DNA of 35,326 bases from Nitrospirota bacterium (GCA_021810805.1 JAJZHW010000014.1:1-35326); one strand, 5' to 3'. Numbered from the stretch's first letter, positions 19,772 through 26,762 are shown. Notes: a model not told the origin generated them from the sequence alone. Numbers and translations are program-made.

Positions 19772-21832
19772 TTACCCGGGCATCAGGGCGATGAATTGCT
19801 GTCGGTAGCGGTGCCAAATTGCCTTGCAGGTCGATATGGCTTCGGGGCGGTTCAGAGGACGCTTTTTAAGAATCTCGTCATTGAGTTCGCGGTGGAGGCT
19901 CCGGTGAAGGCAATCGGCCTCTCCCCTGAGTCCGTCGGAAATGGCGAGCTCCATAAGGGACTTCGTCAGGGGACAGGCGTCGGGATCGGAGAGGGGGGCC
20001 ATAGCGATCATTTCATGGGCTCCCCGGGCCCAAAGGATCAGAGTGTAGCGCAAGCGGATCTCCTCCTGCACGATCCATCCCTGATAGGACCAGGGATGTC
20101 GAGGAGGAGAGGCCCGGCTCCATCTCTCCCACCAGGAAGGGATCTCGGCGGGGGGCATGGGGCGGGCGATTTCGTACCCCTGAAGGTGCCCGCTGATCCC
20201 GGTCATGGTCACCATGTCGAGGACCAGCGGGGTTTCGACGCCTTCGAGGACGTAGTCGATCCCGAGGCCGTCGGCCAGATCGATCAGGGAGAAGACGAAT
20301 TCAAGATGGTCGACGTTCCTGTCCAAAGTCCGGACGAAGCCCTGGTCAATCTTGATCTCGTCGATGGGGAGCGACTTGAGACGCCGGATCGAGGAGTCTC
20401 CCGTGCCGATGTCGTCGAGAGAGATCCGGTATCCCGCTTCTTTCAGGGCATCGATGTTTCGTCGGGCGGAGGTTTCGTCAAGAAAGCCCGCCTCGACGAT
20501 TTCCAGGGTGATCTCGACCGGCTGACCGGAGCAGTCGGCGCCGATTTCCCGCGGGCGGTGTTCCTGCAGACGTTCCATGAATCTTCGGTTCGAAAAGGCC
20601 TCTGCCGGAAGGTTGATGGAGACGAGTTGGGAGGTCGGGATCCTCCCCGGAAGGGTGCTCCAGGCGGCCGCATCCTTTTGGATCCGCTCCATGCCCAGGT
20701 CGAAAAGGAGAAGAAGCTGGTTCGTCCCGAAGGCCGGGAGAAACTCTCCGGGGGAGATGAGCCGCTCTCCGTCCCGGAGTCGGGCCAGACTTTCGACCTT
20801 GACCAGTTCCCGGGTATGGGCGGCGACCACCGGCTGGTAGAACATCTCGACCTGTCCGTTTTGCAGAAGGCTTCGATATCGCTGGTTGTCGGAAAGGGAT
20901 GCGGAGCGGAATCCAGACTGGCGGGGATTCTTTTCGAGAGAGGCCAGAGCCGCCCCCAGGGAACGGGAGAGGGTCGTCCAGAAAAACTGCTGGCTGGCGG
21001 TATGAAAGTATCCGGGCCATTTGCTGTAGACGTTCAGGACGTCGGTGGGGATCCCCTCCTGGGAAAAGAGCGGCCAGGCCGATTGGGAGCGGATTCCCAG
21101 GAGCTGGGCCTCCTCCGACTCTCCCGGGGCGAGGCGGACATCACCAAGGGTGTTCATGAGAACCGGCCGCTCTTCCTCGAAAGCCCTCCTCACCAGGTTC
21201 TCCCTCTCCGCCATCCGGGGGAGGTGGTTCCGGAGACATTCGGCACCGCCCACCACCAGTCCCGCCTGGAGCTCGCACTGAATCTTCCCTCCTTCGAGGA
21301 TGCTGGAGACGGAGGTTCCGGCAACTCCAGGAATCTGGACGATCCGGTCGAGGGCGCCTTTCAAAAGGTCCCGACGGTTGGGCGAGGTGGCGAAGAGGTC
21401 GAGAAATTCTCCGGTAAGGCGGGCCTTCTCCTGTTCTATCTCGGAGAAGGCCACCAGCTGCCAGGAGAGATCGTTGGCCAGCCGTTCGATGATGACTCCC
21501 CGGAGCAGGGCATCGATCGGTGTGTTTTCGGAGAAAAAACGCTCGAGTTCGTGGCGGTAGATCGAAAAGGCCTCGGCCAGAGAGGCCGGGACAAGGCCGA
21601 CCATGGCGTGGCGGTCGCCTGTCTTCCGGGCCAGCTTTTCGTGGTCGGGCTTGGAGAGATCGGGAGAGAGGATTGTAAAAAGATATCGGACCTGGGCCGA
21701 CTTGAGGTGGTCGAGTTCGGCAAACGTGAGAAAATCGAGGACGGCGCGGGCATCGGGGCGGGTCATCAGTGTCGTATAGAAAAGATCGACCATTGTCCGG
21801 CTCAAGGCCTCGATTCGAGGCTGTTCGGACAT
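19772..21832 (-). CDS. Globin-sensor / GAF / EAL cyclic-di-GMP phosphodiesterase
   Basis: 686 residues. Residues about 15-150 resemble the sensor-globin (protoglobin-like) fold, with 'LARKTGDRHAMVGL' placing H75 as the likely proximal heme ligand. Residues about 155-300 look like a GAF domain. Residues about 313-565 are an EAL domain with intact key residues: ESLAR (E347), N407, E444, DD473-474, K494 and E530, followed by QGYEIARP. A helical C-terminus of about 110 residues follows. It is therefore probably an active phosphodiesterase that hydrolyses cyclic di-GMP in response to O2, NO or redox through heme. Heme binding is inferred. It overlaps the small upstream gene by one base (TGATG), so expression is coupled. 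Confidence 0.87.
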   Translation of the reverse strand: MSEQPRIEALSRTMVDLFYTTLMTRPDARAVLDFLTFAELDHLKSAQVRYLFTILSPDLSKPDHEKLARKTGDRHAMVGLVPASLAEAFSIYRHELERFFSENTPIDALLRGVIIERLANDLSWQLVAFSEIEQEKARLTGEFLDLFATSPNRRDLLKGALDRIVQIPGVAGTSVSSILEGGKIQCELQAGLVVGGAECLRNHLPRMAERENLVRRAFEEERPVLMNTLGDVRLAPGESEEAQLLGIRSQSAWPLFSQEGIPTDVLNVYSKWPGYFHTASQQFFWTTLSRSLGAALASLEKNPRQSGFRSASLSDNQRYRSLLQNGQVEMFYQPVVAAHTRELVKVESLARLRDGERLISPGEFLPAFGTNQLLLLFDLGMERIQKDAAAWSTLPGRIPTSQLVSINLPAEAFSNRRFMERLQEHRPREIGADCSGQPVEITLEIVEAGFLDETSARRNIDALKEAGYRISLDDIGTGDSSIRRLKSLPIDEIKIDQGFVRTLDRNVDHLEFVFSLIDLADGLGIDYVLEGVETPLVLDMVTMTGISGHLQGYEIARPMPPAEIPSWWERWSRASPPRHPWSYQGWIVQEEIRLRYTLILWARGAHEMIAMAPLSDPDACPLTKSLMELAISDGLRGEADCLHRSLHRELNDEILKKRPLNRPEAISTCKAIWHRYRQQFIALMPG

Positions 21833-22050
21833 CAGCTGCTGAGCCGCCAGAGTCCCATAGGGGTCGAGGAGTGTCCGGCCGTTCCCCTCATTGAGAAAAG
21901 GGAGGCCCCCTCGCCGCTTCGAGGCTCCGGAGAGGTTTTCAGAAGGTCTTCGAGGGCCTCCACCGCTTCTTCTCGAAGGGTCGTGATCGAGCGCTCGAGG
22001 GATTCGAGTTCCCTGGCCGTTTTTGTGACGAAGAGGCTCAGATCCTTCAT
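21832..22050 (-). CDS. Small coiled-coil protein coupled to globin-EAL gene
   Basis: 72 residues from ATG 22050, with GGGAGG four bases upstream. The first 40 residues form a charged helix with heptad-like Leu/Val spacing ('LSLFVTKTARELESLERSI', then 'LREEAVEALEDLL'), and the remainder is a Gly/Ser/Pro-rich tail. Its TGA overlaps the ATG of the globin-EAL gene as TGATG, the clearest sign that it is translated. I do not recognise a family. Possible roles are a partner or regulator of the phosphodiesterase; this is inference from position only. Confidence 0.65.
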   Translation of the reverse strand: MKDLSLFVTKTARELESLERSITTLREEAVEALEDLLKTSPEPRSGEGASLFSMRGTAGHSSTPMGLWRLSS

Positions 22051-22309
22051 GGGACCTCCCTAACTCGGTGGGTGTAGAGGGGGATCAGGCCGTGTCTTGG
22101 TAAAAAATACGGAGACTCACAGGTGTCTTGTGATCAGGAAAAATATGATTTTTTAAGACGTTATCAAAGATTCTCCCGTGAATCAATAGATTGCTCTCAA
22201 TGATTCGGGGAGCCCCTCTGAGAGAGGGTCCCCGACGTTCAGAGGTTGTCGTGGTTTTTGGGACGACCTTCCCCGGAAGTTCCTCCGACGCAGATCCGAG
22301 GGGGGGGGA
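22051..22309. other. Intergenic region with strong hairpin
   Basis: About 260 bp between the small coiled gene and the CDF gene, both on the minus strand. The AT-rich part at 22100-22190 likely holds the promoter of the coiled-gene/EAL operon: a weak minus-strand pair TTGATA (22168-22173) and TATTTT near 22146-22151 is possible. The right part holds the hairpin at 22205-22235. Confidence 0.4.
22205..22235 (-). terminator. Long hairpin downstream of CDF gene
   Basis: A seven-bp outer stem (TCGGGGA 22205-22211 with TCCCCGA 22229-22235) and a six-bp inner stem (CCCTCT 22214-22219 with AGAGGG 22223-22228) with a three-base loop. It lies 75 nt after the CDF stop. There is no U-run on either strand, so termination would not be of the standard intrinsic type. 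Confidence 0.45.
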
Positions 22310-23311
22310 TCAGGACACCGACATTCCCTGTTCTCCGTGGGAGTGAAGGGGGAGGCCGTCGTGGCGGTGGGGAGCCCTTCGTTGAAGGGGGGGAGTCTGG
22401 TCTCCTGCAGGGTGATATTGCACGAAGATCCGGGCGAGATTGTCGATCTGGTGAAGAAGTCGATGGTGGAGCTCTTCGGAGAGCACGTGGGCCGATCGGG
22501 TGTCGAGATCCGGGTCGATGGCCAGGACAATCTCGGCGTGGATCCCCCGTCCCACCCATCGGGCGCGCACCTCGTCGACGGAGAGGATCCCGGGGGCGGA
22601 GGCGGCCCCTTCCCGGATTTTTTGCAGGATCCCTGGATCGATGCCGTCCGTCAGGCGGGAGAGGAGGGTGCGGGCCCGGGGAAGGGTGGTTCTCATCAGG
22701 ATGGTCCCCAGAAGGATTCCGGCCAGGGCATCGACCCGGGGATATCCGAGAGGCGCCGCCGCGATCCCCGCCAGAACCCCCAGGGCCAGCCCCGCATCGG
22801 TCAGGGCATGGTGGCCGCTGGACGTCAGGGCCGGGTCGTCCGATCCCTTGCCCCCCCAGACCTGAAGGAGGCCCACGAGGATGTTCACCACGGCGCTTGC
22901 GAGCGCCATCACCATGGCGAGCCGTGGAAAGGCGACGGGAAGGGGATAAAGGAGGCTCCGGACCGAAAGGGCGATCGTCGTCAGGGCGCTCGAGAAGACG
23001 AGAAGAAGCACGACGAGAGCCGTCAGGGTCTCGGTCTTCCCCAGGCCGTAGGGAAATCGCTCGGAGGGAGTCCGGCGGAGGATCCAGAGTCCGAAGAGCA
23101 GGGGAAGAATTCCGACGACATCGAGGAGGTTGTGAAGGCCGTCGCCCAGAAGTCCGCGGCTTTTGGCCAGAGCTCCCGCCACGATCTCCGGAAGGGCCAG
23201 AGCCAGAAGCAAAAGGCCCGAAACGAGAAGGATCCGGAACACGGAGGGGGTCCGGGAACGGGGGGGAAGGGCATCATTGTCATGGTGATCATGGATATGG
23301 GGGCAATTCAT
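22310..23311 (-). CDS. Cation diffusion facilitator (CDF) metal exporter
   Basis: 333 residues with about six membrane helices. The metal site has DGLHNLLD in helix II (D57, H60, D64) and HHALTD in helix V (H168, D172), the HD-HD pattern often seen in Zn/Co/Cd exporters such as ZitB/CzcD. The N-terminus has a His-rich stretch ('CPHIHDHHDND') and the C-terminus a second ('HRHDGLPLHSHGEQG'), both possible metal-binding tails. A cytoplasmic ferredoxin-like domain lies between residues 215 and 300. It exports divalent metal by proton exchange; which metal is uncertain. GGAGAGAG lies before the ATG. The gene follows a long structured leader (see 23312-24070). Confidence 0.92.
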   Translation of the reverse strand: MNCPHIHDHHDNDALPPRSRTPSVFRILLVSGLLLLALALPEIVAGALAKSRGLLGDGLHNLLDVVGILPLLFGLWILRRTPSERFPYGLGKTETLTALVVLLLVFSSALTTIALSVRSLLYPLPVAFPRLAMVMALASAVVNILVGLLQVWGGKGSDDPALTSSGHHALTDAGLALGVLAGIAAAPLGYPRVDALAGILLGTILMRTTLPRARTLLSRLTDGIDPGILQKIREGAASAPGILSVDEVRARWVGRGIHAEIVLAIDPDLDTRSAHVLSEELHHRLLHQIDNLARIFVQYHPAGDQTPPLQRRAPHRHDGLPLHSHGEQGMSVS

Positions 23312-23384
23312 CGCTCTCTCCGGGTTGGAAAGTGGGGAACCGATCGTTTGTCGAAGAAGGAGGAGGGGATCTTCCCCTCCGCTC

Positions 23385-23516
23385 TCAGGGGATCAGCTTT
23401 CCGTAGAACCCGGGAGATTCGAGAAAACGTTCGATCTTCCAAAGCATTGTCAGAAGACGGCGAAAGAAGCGGATGAAGGAAAAATCGGGGCGAAATGCCT
23501 GTGTCACGAAGGTCAT
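23385..23516 (-). CDS. 43-residue small protein upstream of CDF gene
   Basis: ATG 23516 is preceded by AAAGGAG at seven bases, a strong ribosome-binding site, and the stop is TGA at 23385-23387. The product is rich in Phe, Arg and Leu: 'FRPDFSFIRFFRRLLTMLW' begins near residue 8, giving an amphipathic or membrane-surface helix, and ends 'GFYGKLIP'. It lies 73 bp before the CDF ATG on the same strand. It could be a regulatory leader peptide or a small accessory protein. I do not know the family; a chance ORF is possible given its size. Confidence 0.45.
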   Translation of the reverse strand: MTFVTQAFRPDFSFIRFFRRLLTMLWKIERFLESPGFYGKLIP

Positions 23517-23605
23517 GGTGAGACTCCTTTCCTGGCTCTCCGGCCTTGGATTGCGGAGAGAAAACGGCTTCGCCCGCCGACGGAATCGGTCAATCGGAAT
23601 CCCAT
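23513..23605 (-). CDS. Candidate 30-residue ORF overlapping the 43-residue gene
   Basis: ATG 23605 to TGA at 23513-23515. The TGA overlaps the ATG of the 43-residue ORF as ATGA. AAGGAG precedes the start by only two bases, a poor spacing, and the product is short, Arg/Gly/Ser-rich and featureless. Listed mainly because of the exact ATGA overlap. Confidence 0.2.
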   Translation of the reverse strand: MGFRLTDSVGGRSRFLSAIQGRRARKGVSP

Positions 23606-23703
23606 GGCTCCTTAAGGGGCCTGGCGGGGAAGATGGGTGAAATCAGAAGGCCGAAAGAGAGAGAAAGAGGAAAGAGAAGTAAAGAGGAGATCAGAAAGAG
23701 CAT
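23590..23703 (-). CDS. Candidate 37-residue single-helix membrane peptide
   Basis: ATG 23703 to TGA at 23590-23592. The product has a continuous hydrophobic stretch ('LFLISSLLLFPLSLSFGLLI' from residue 2) followed by a Pro-rich end, as in tiny membrane peptides of transport operons. The ribosome-binding site is weak (CAGG). It is in the same frame as the 28-codon ORF upstream, from which it is separated by a single TAG. Confidence 0.25.
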   Translation of the reverse strand: MLFLISSLLLFPLSLSFGLLISPIFPARPLKEPWDSD

Positions 23704-23745
23704 GACCTGAAAGTCATGTCTCGGGAGGAAACGGGAGAGCTCAAA

Positions 23746-23832
23746 CTAAGGTCGCATCCCGACCTGCAAGGCCTCCTTTCCTTCGATCCCCTCTTTCGGC
23801 GACAGAGTGGGGCTACACGAGCCAGCGTCCAT
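23746..23832 (-). CDS. Candidate 28-residue upstream ORF in CDF leader
   Basis: ATG 23832 with AAAGGAG nine bases upstream, ending in TAG at 23746-23748. The product is Gly/Pro/Lys-rich and hydrophilic, with one Cys. It is the first possible translation start after the strong promoter, so it may be a leader peptide. The ribosome-binding site is also part of a GAGC/GCTC stem, so folding could hide it. Confidence 0.35.
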   Translation of the reverse strand: MDAGSCSPTLSPKEGIEGKEALQVGMRP

Positions 23833-23918
23833 AGGGGACAGCTCCTTTGATTGAGATGAATGTCCGGTCACTTTTTCCGGAAACGATGCCGAGGAAAAAG
23901 GCCAACCGTTCGTCTTGA

Positions 23919-23940
23919 GGGGATAGGAATCCCCTTTTTT
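23919..23940 (+). terminator. Intrinsic terminator-like hairpin, plus strand
   Basis: AGGGGAT, loop AGGA, ATCCCCT, then a run of T ending at 23940. On the plus strand this is a textbook rho-independent terminator, but no plus-strand gene precedes it within 2 kb. On the minus strand the same bases form the first stem-loop of the CDF leader with an A-run before the stem. It might end an unseen plus-strand small RNA or simply be part of the leader fold. Confidence 0.4.
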
Positions 23941-23954
23941 GACGAATCTTCGCC

Positions 23955-23982
23955 ATTATAGAAGAGAAATCGGAAATGTCAA
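23955..23982 (-). promoter_or_regulatory. Near-perfect sigma-70 promoter of CDF leader
   Basis: Minus strand TTGACA (23977-23982) and TATAAT (23955-23960) spaced 16 bp. Both hexamers are exact consensus, the strongest promoter seen in the window. Transcription would start near 23948. Confidence 0.75.
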
Positions 23983-24070
23983 GCAAGATTTGTGGATCCG
24001 GTTTCCGATGTAGATGTCGAGAGCGTTTTGGTCGGTGATCCGTGACGGTCGCAAATGAGGAGCCCTTCTC

Positions 24071-24352
24071 TCAGAGTTTTCCCGTTCGCTTCATCTCTTC
24101 GATTTCCAGGAAGTTTGGAAAACGGCCGCCGACCCGCCCCCTCTCGGCAGGGTGGGGCGTGAGGGTCACCTCCATTCCGAGAGCATGGGCGAGACGGAGA
24201 AATGTGTCCAACGACATATTGGATGAATTCTTCTCGACGGAGATAAGTGTGCCCCGTGAGATTCGGCTCTTCTCCGCCAGGGATTCCTGGGACATCTTCT
24301 TAAGCCGTCTGAGTCTTTTGATTTCGCCCGAGACATCGTCCAGTGTTTTCAT
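24071..24352 (-). CDS. XRE/Cro-type helix-turn-helix regulator
   Basis: 93 residues from ATG 24352 with AGGAG six bases upstream; a longer open frame upstream is not supported. The HTH_3 domain occupies residues about 8-62: 'RRLKKMSQESLAEKSRIS' followed by 'RGTLISVEKNSSNMSLDTFLRLAHAL', with the usual Gln/Leu/Ala spacing. The tail is basic. It resembles HipB-like antitoxins as well as stand-alone regulators, but there is no toxin gene beside it in either direction. It lies upstream of the CDF leader on the same strand; whether it controls that promoter is unknown. Confidence 0.85.
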   Translation of the reverse strand: MKTLDDVSGEIKRLRRLKKMSQESLAEKSRISRGTLISVEKNSSNMSLDTFLRLAHALGMEVTLTPHPAERGRVGGRFPNFLEIEEMKRTGKL

Positions 24353-24616
24353 GGCGACTCCTATCGAAACGATCGGAGGGCGCCACGATAAAAGGAGAAC
24401 AGGGCCCTCATCCCTAAAACTCAAAAATTCACCTACCTTCTGGAGTCTTTTTTCTCGCGATTGGCATGAGCTTGCGCCGAGTTTTTCCGGCGCTGCTGTT
24501 CCGATGGGCCGCTCTCTTTACCCGGAAGGTCAGGGGAAAGGTCTAGTCCTCCAAAGGACTCTGTGATTCGATGTGCGGGGGGGGAATGGATCGATCTGGG
24601 GCTTTGTCTTGATGTC
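24353..24616. other. Intergenic region between XRE and MFS genes
   Basis: About 264 bp. It contains a six-bp hairpin AGTCCT/AGGACT at 24545-24560, about 60 nt after the MFS stop, which may be a weak terminator, and AT-rich sequence at 24420-24450 that could hold the XRE promoter. A plus-strand open frame across this area is the reverse of the XRE gene and is not called. Confidence 0.4.
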
Positions 24617-26110
24617 TCAGGACGGAGTCGAGGCGGTCTGGCCGAGGGACGGCGAACGGAATTTCTCGAGGGCGGGAAGAAGAAGGATCAGGAGGGCTCC
24701 GGCGGCGGCCACCCCGCCCAGGAGGAGAAAGTCCAGATTGTAGGAAAAGGCTCCGGCGACCCTTGCGACCTCGGGGGGAATGCGGGAGTGAAGGGTCTGG
24801 GGGGAGGAAAGGAGCTCCTGGCGAAAGAGCGGCCCCATGTTGTTCAGCAGGTGGCGGGCCCAGATCGTCCCGAACATCCCTCCGAGAAATTGCACCACGA
24901 GCTGGGCCACCATTCCGACGCGGTGGAGGGAGGGGGGGAGGGTCCGGACCACCAGAGGCTGGAGGGAGACCTGGGTGAGGGCCACCCCCAGGCCGAAGAG
25001 CATCTGGGGAAAGAGGACCAGTGCGGGAACATAGGCTTCCTCGGGAAGGGAGAGGTAGGCCAGGTTCGACAGGGCGATGACCAGGGATCCGGCCGCCATG
25101 AAGCCCCAGGTGAAGGCGCTTTTGCGCGGCAGAAGAAAGATCCCGAAGACCGGGATCAGAAGCTCTGTGATGGCTCCCACAAAGATGACCCTCCCCGCCT
25201 GGTGGCTCTGGAAATGGTAGAAGATCTCGAGATAGAGGGGGAGGAGGTAGAGACGCCCGAAGATGGCCGTCGACCGCAGGAAGTTAGCCCCCGTCAGAAG
25301 GAGGTATCCCCCGTGGCGGAGAAGCTCGGGGGGAAGGATCGGCCGGGGGTGGCGGGCGGCGTGGAGGAGATAGGAGAAGAGGAGGGCCAGGGAGAGAAGG
25401 GCCGTTCCTTCGATGAGGTCGCTGTGCCAGCCGAACCTCTCTCCCTCCATGAGGGTGTACATGGTGAAGAATCCGGTGGCGGAGAAGAGGAGCCAGCCCG
25501 GAAGGTCGAAGGGGATCTTTTCGGGGCGGGGATGGTTCTCAAGGGAGAGGGAGGCCAGAAGGATCGTCAGGAAGCCTACCGGAAGATGGATCCCCATGGT
25601 CCATCGCCATCCCACCGTATCCACGAGAAGCCCTCCGAGGGTGGGCCCCAGGCTCACCGCCAGGGCGTTGCCCACGGCAAAGAGGGCCAGGGCCCGTCCC
25701 CGGCGCTCCGGAGAAAACGTCTCGGCGATCAGGGAGAGGGAAAGAGGGATCAGGATCCCGCCGGAGAGCCCCTGGAGGGCCCGTCCCACCATCATCATCG
25801 GCATGAAGTGGGAGAGCATGGAGATGACCGATCCCGACATGAAGACTGCCGTGGCGAGGATGTAAAGGGCGCTCTCCTCGAAAAGCCCCCGAAGGCGATA
25901 GGAGAGGGGGACGCCCAGGGCGACGAAGAGGCTGTATCCTGCGGTGAGCCAGCGGGTTTCGTCGGGGGTCGAGTCGAGCCCCCGGGCGATGAAGAACCGC
26001 CCGACATTCATGCTGGTGGTGTCGGCGAGAGGAAGGGTTGTGCCCAGGATCAGGGTGAAGAGGACCATCCCCGGAGAGCGCAAGGTTCGGACAAGGCGAT
26101 CGAGAGTCAT
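24617..26110 (-). CDS. MFS transporter, DHA2 (14-helix drug:H+ antiporter) family
   Basis: 497 residues with about 14 hydrophobic helices. Motifs of the DHA2/EmrB-QacA group are present: 'LPLADTTSMNVG' (motif D1-like, usually LDxTIVNVAL), 'TRWLTAGYSL' (W-x-x-x-x-Y), 'RALQGLSGGILIPLSLSLIAETF' (motif with R-x-x-Q-G) and 'NALAVSLGPTLGGLL' (motif C of antiporters, G-P-x-x-G-G). It is an inner-membrane exporter using the proton gradient. Its operon starts with an MTH1187-type thiamine-binding protein and a two-helix protein, which raises the possibility that it moves thiamine or a related compound. That is inference; drug export is the default reading. Confidence 0.9.
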   Translation of the reverse strand: MTLDRLVRTLRSPGMVLFTLILGTTLPLADTTSMNVGRFFIARGLDSTPDETRWLTAGYSLFVALGVPLSYRLRGLFEESALYILATAVFMSGSVISMLSHFMPMMMVGRALQGLSGGILIPLSLSLIAETFSPERRGRALALFAVGNALAVSLGPTLGGLLVDTVGWRWTMGIHLPVGFLTILLASLSLENHPRPEKIPFDLPGWLLFSATGFFTMYTLMEGERFGWHSDLIEGTALLSLALLFSYLLHAARHPRPILPPELLRHGGYLLLTGANFLRSTAIFGRLYLLPLYLEIFYHFQSHQAGRVIFVGAITELLIPVFGIFLLPRKSAFTWGFMAAGSLVIALSNLAYLSLPEEAYVPALVLFPQMLFGLGVALTQVSLQPLVVRTLPPSLHRVGMVAQLVVQFLGGMFGTIWARHLLNNMGPLFRQELLSSPQTLHSRIPPEVARVAGAFSYNLDFLLLGGVAAAGALLILLLPALEKFRSPSLGQTASTPS

Positions 26111-26210
26111 GGGCGGGGATCCGGGAAAGGCGAGGCCTCTCCTTCAGGCTCCCGAACGCGGGAAGAAAAGGAGATCCCGTTGTGCCCGAGGGAGCTGCCA
26201 TGGTTTGCCG

Positions 26211-26435
26211 TCATGACGGGGCTCCGAGGAAAAAGGCCGGGGGACTGAGCGAGAAGGTGGCCCCTTGGGTGGAGAGGGACGCCCCTCCGGCCAGGGCCAG
26301 CACCAGGATCGCCAGAAGGTAGAGCCCTCCCACCATCGCCTTGTGGAATCGCCCGGGGGGGGACAGCGAGGCCCCTTCCAGAAGAAGGACCAGCGCCAGG
26401 ACGAAGAGGGCCGTCCAGAAGGTGAAGGTCTCCAT
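26211..26435 (-). CDS. Small two-helix membrane protein
   Basis: 74 residues from ATG 26435, with GGGGAG eight bases upstream. Two hydrophobic helices: 'FTFWTALFVLALVLLLEG' near residue 4 and 'GGLYLLAILVLALAGG' near residue 36, then a short Ser/Pro tail. It sits 12 bp after the MTH1187 gene stop and 100 bp before the MFS gene, all on one strand. No family recognised. It could be a partner of the MFS pump. Confidence 0.7.
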   Translation of the reverse strand: METFTFWTALFVLALVLLLEGASLSPPGRFHKAMVGGLYLLAILVLALAGGASLSTQGATFSLSPPAFFLGAPS

Positions 26436-26447
26436 GGGGCCGCTCCC

Positions 26448-26762
26448 CTAGGACCGTTTGACCGGGCGCCCCAGGTGCTTCTCCACCGAGGCGATCTTGC
26501 CCTGGAGTCGCCCGGTCTGCCCCTTCCGGGCGTCGATCTTGATCGAGACGCTGATGCGCGCGCAGTCCTGGCTCATGCGCTCGTAGCACTTCGTCACCAC
26601 CTCCATCACCTCGTTCCACTCCCCTTCGAGAACCGTTCCCATCGGGTTGAGGCGATAGTCCACCCCGCTCTTGTCGACGATGTCGAGGGAGCGGGAGACG
26701 TAGGCGCCGACCGACTCTCCCTTGTCGAGTGGGGTCATGGAGAATTCGAGAAGGACAGACAT
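26448..26762 (-). CDS. MTH1187 family thiamine-binding protein
   Basis: 104 residues from ATG 26762 (AAAGGAG four bases upstream); the longer open frame to 26897 is not supported. The MTH1187/YkoF-like ferredoxin fold is seen: 'LLEFSMTPLDKGESVGAYVSRSLDIVDKSG' region at the start, 'YRLNPMGTVLEGEWNEVMEVV' in the centre, and 'RISVSIKIDARKGQTGRLQGKIASVEKHLG' at the end. I describe these as landmarks rather than full alignments. Family members bind thiamine or its hydroxymethylpyrimidine part; the function is poorly known. First gene of the operon with the two-helix protein and the MFS pump. Confidence 0.88.
   Translation of the reverse strand: MSVLLEFSMTPLDKGESVGAYVSRSLDIVDKSGVDYRLNPMGTVLEGEWNEVMEVVTKCYERMSQDCARISVSIKIDARKGQTGRLQGKIASVEKHLGRPVKRS

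Larger units (their letters stand above)
23312..24070 (-). ncRNA. Long structured 5' leader of CDF transcript (candidate regulatory RNA)
   Basis: About 640 nt between the promoter at 23955-23982 and the CDF ATG. From the expected 5' end the minus-strand RNA has: a nested stem-loop (TTCGTC...GACGAA enclosing GGGGAT/ATCCCC, 23914-23946), TCCGG/CCGGA (23864-23882), GAGC-GTCC/GGAC-GCTC over the 28-residue ORF start (about 23818-23843), CCCC/GGGG with inner CTCT/AGAG (about 23787-23815), GGTCG/CGACC (about 23750-23764) and a perfect CATGAC/GTCATG hairpin (23701-23718). This density of stems suggests regulation by RNA structure. It does not match the metal riboswitches I remember (yybP-ykoY, NiCo, M-box). 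The coordinates also cover the small ORFs listed separately and the promoter. Function is inference. Confidence 0.4.

Noticed and set aside
19517..22063. 848-residue plus-strand open frame opposite the globin-EAL gene
   Set aside because: Shadow frame; the minus strand holds all EAL catalytic residues.
23600..23945. yybP-ykoY (Mn), NiCo or M-box riboswitch in the CDF leader
   Set aside because: The conserved loop sequences I remember for these classes are not present; left as an unidentified structured leader.
24071..24352. Toxin-antitoxin system built on the XRE regulator
   Set aside because: No HipA, RelE or other toxin gene lies beside it on either side.
24042..24566. Plus-strand open frame over the XRE gene
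   Set aside because: The minus strand encodes a normal HTH protein with a good ribosome-binding site; the plus frame has no recognisable domain.
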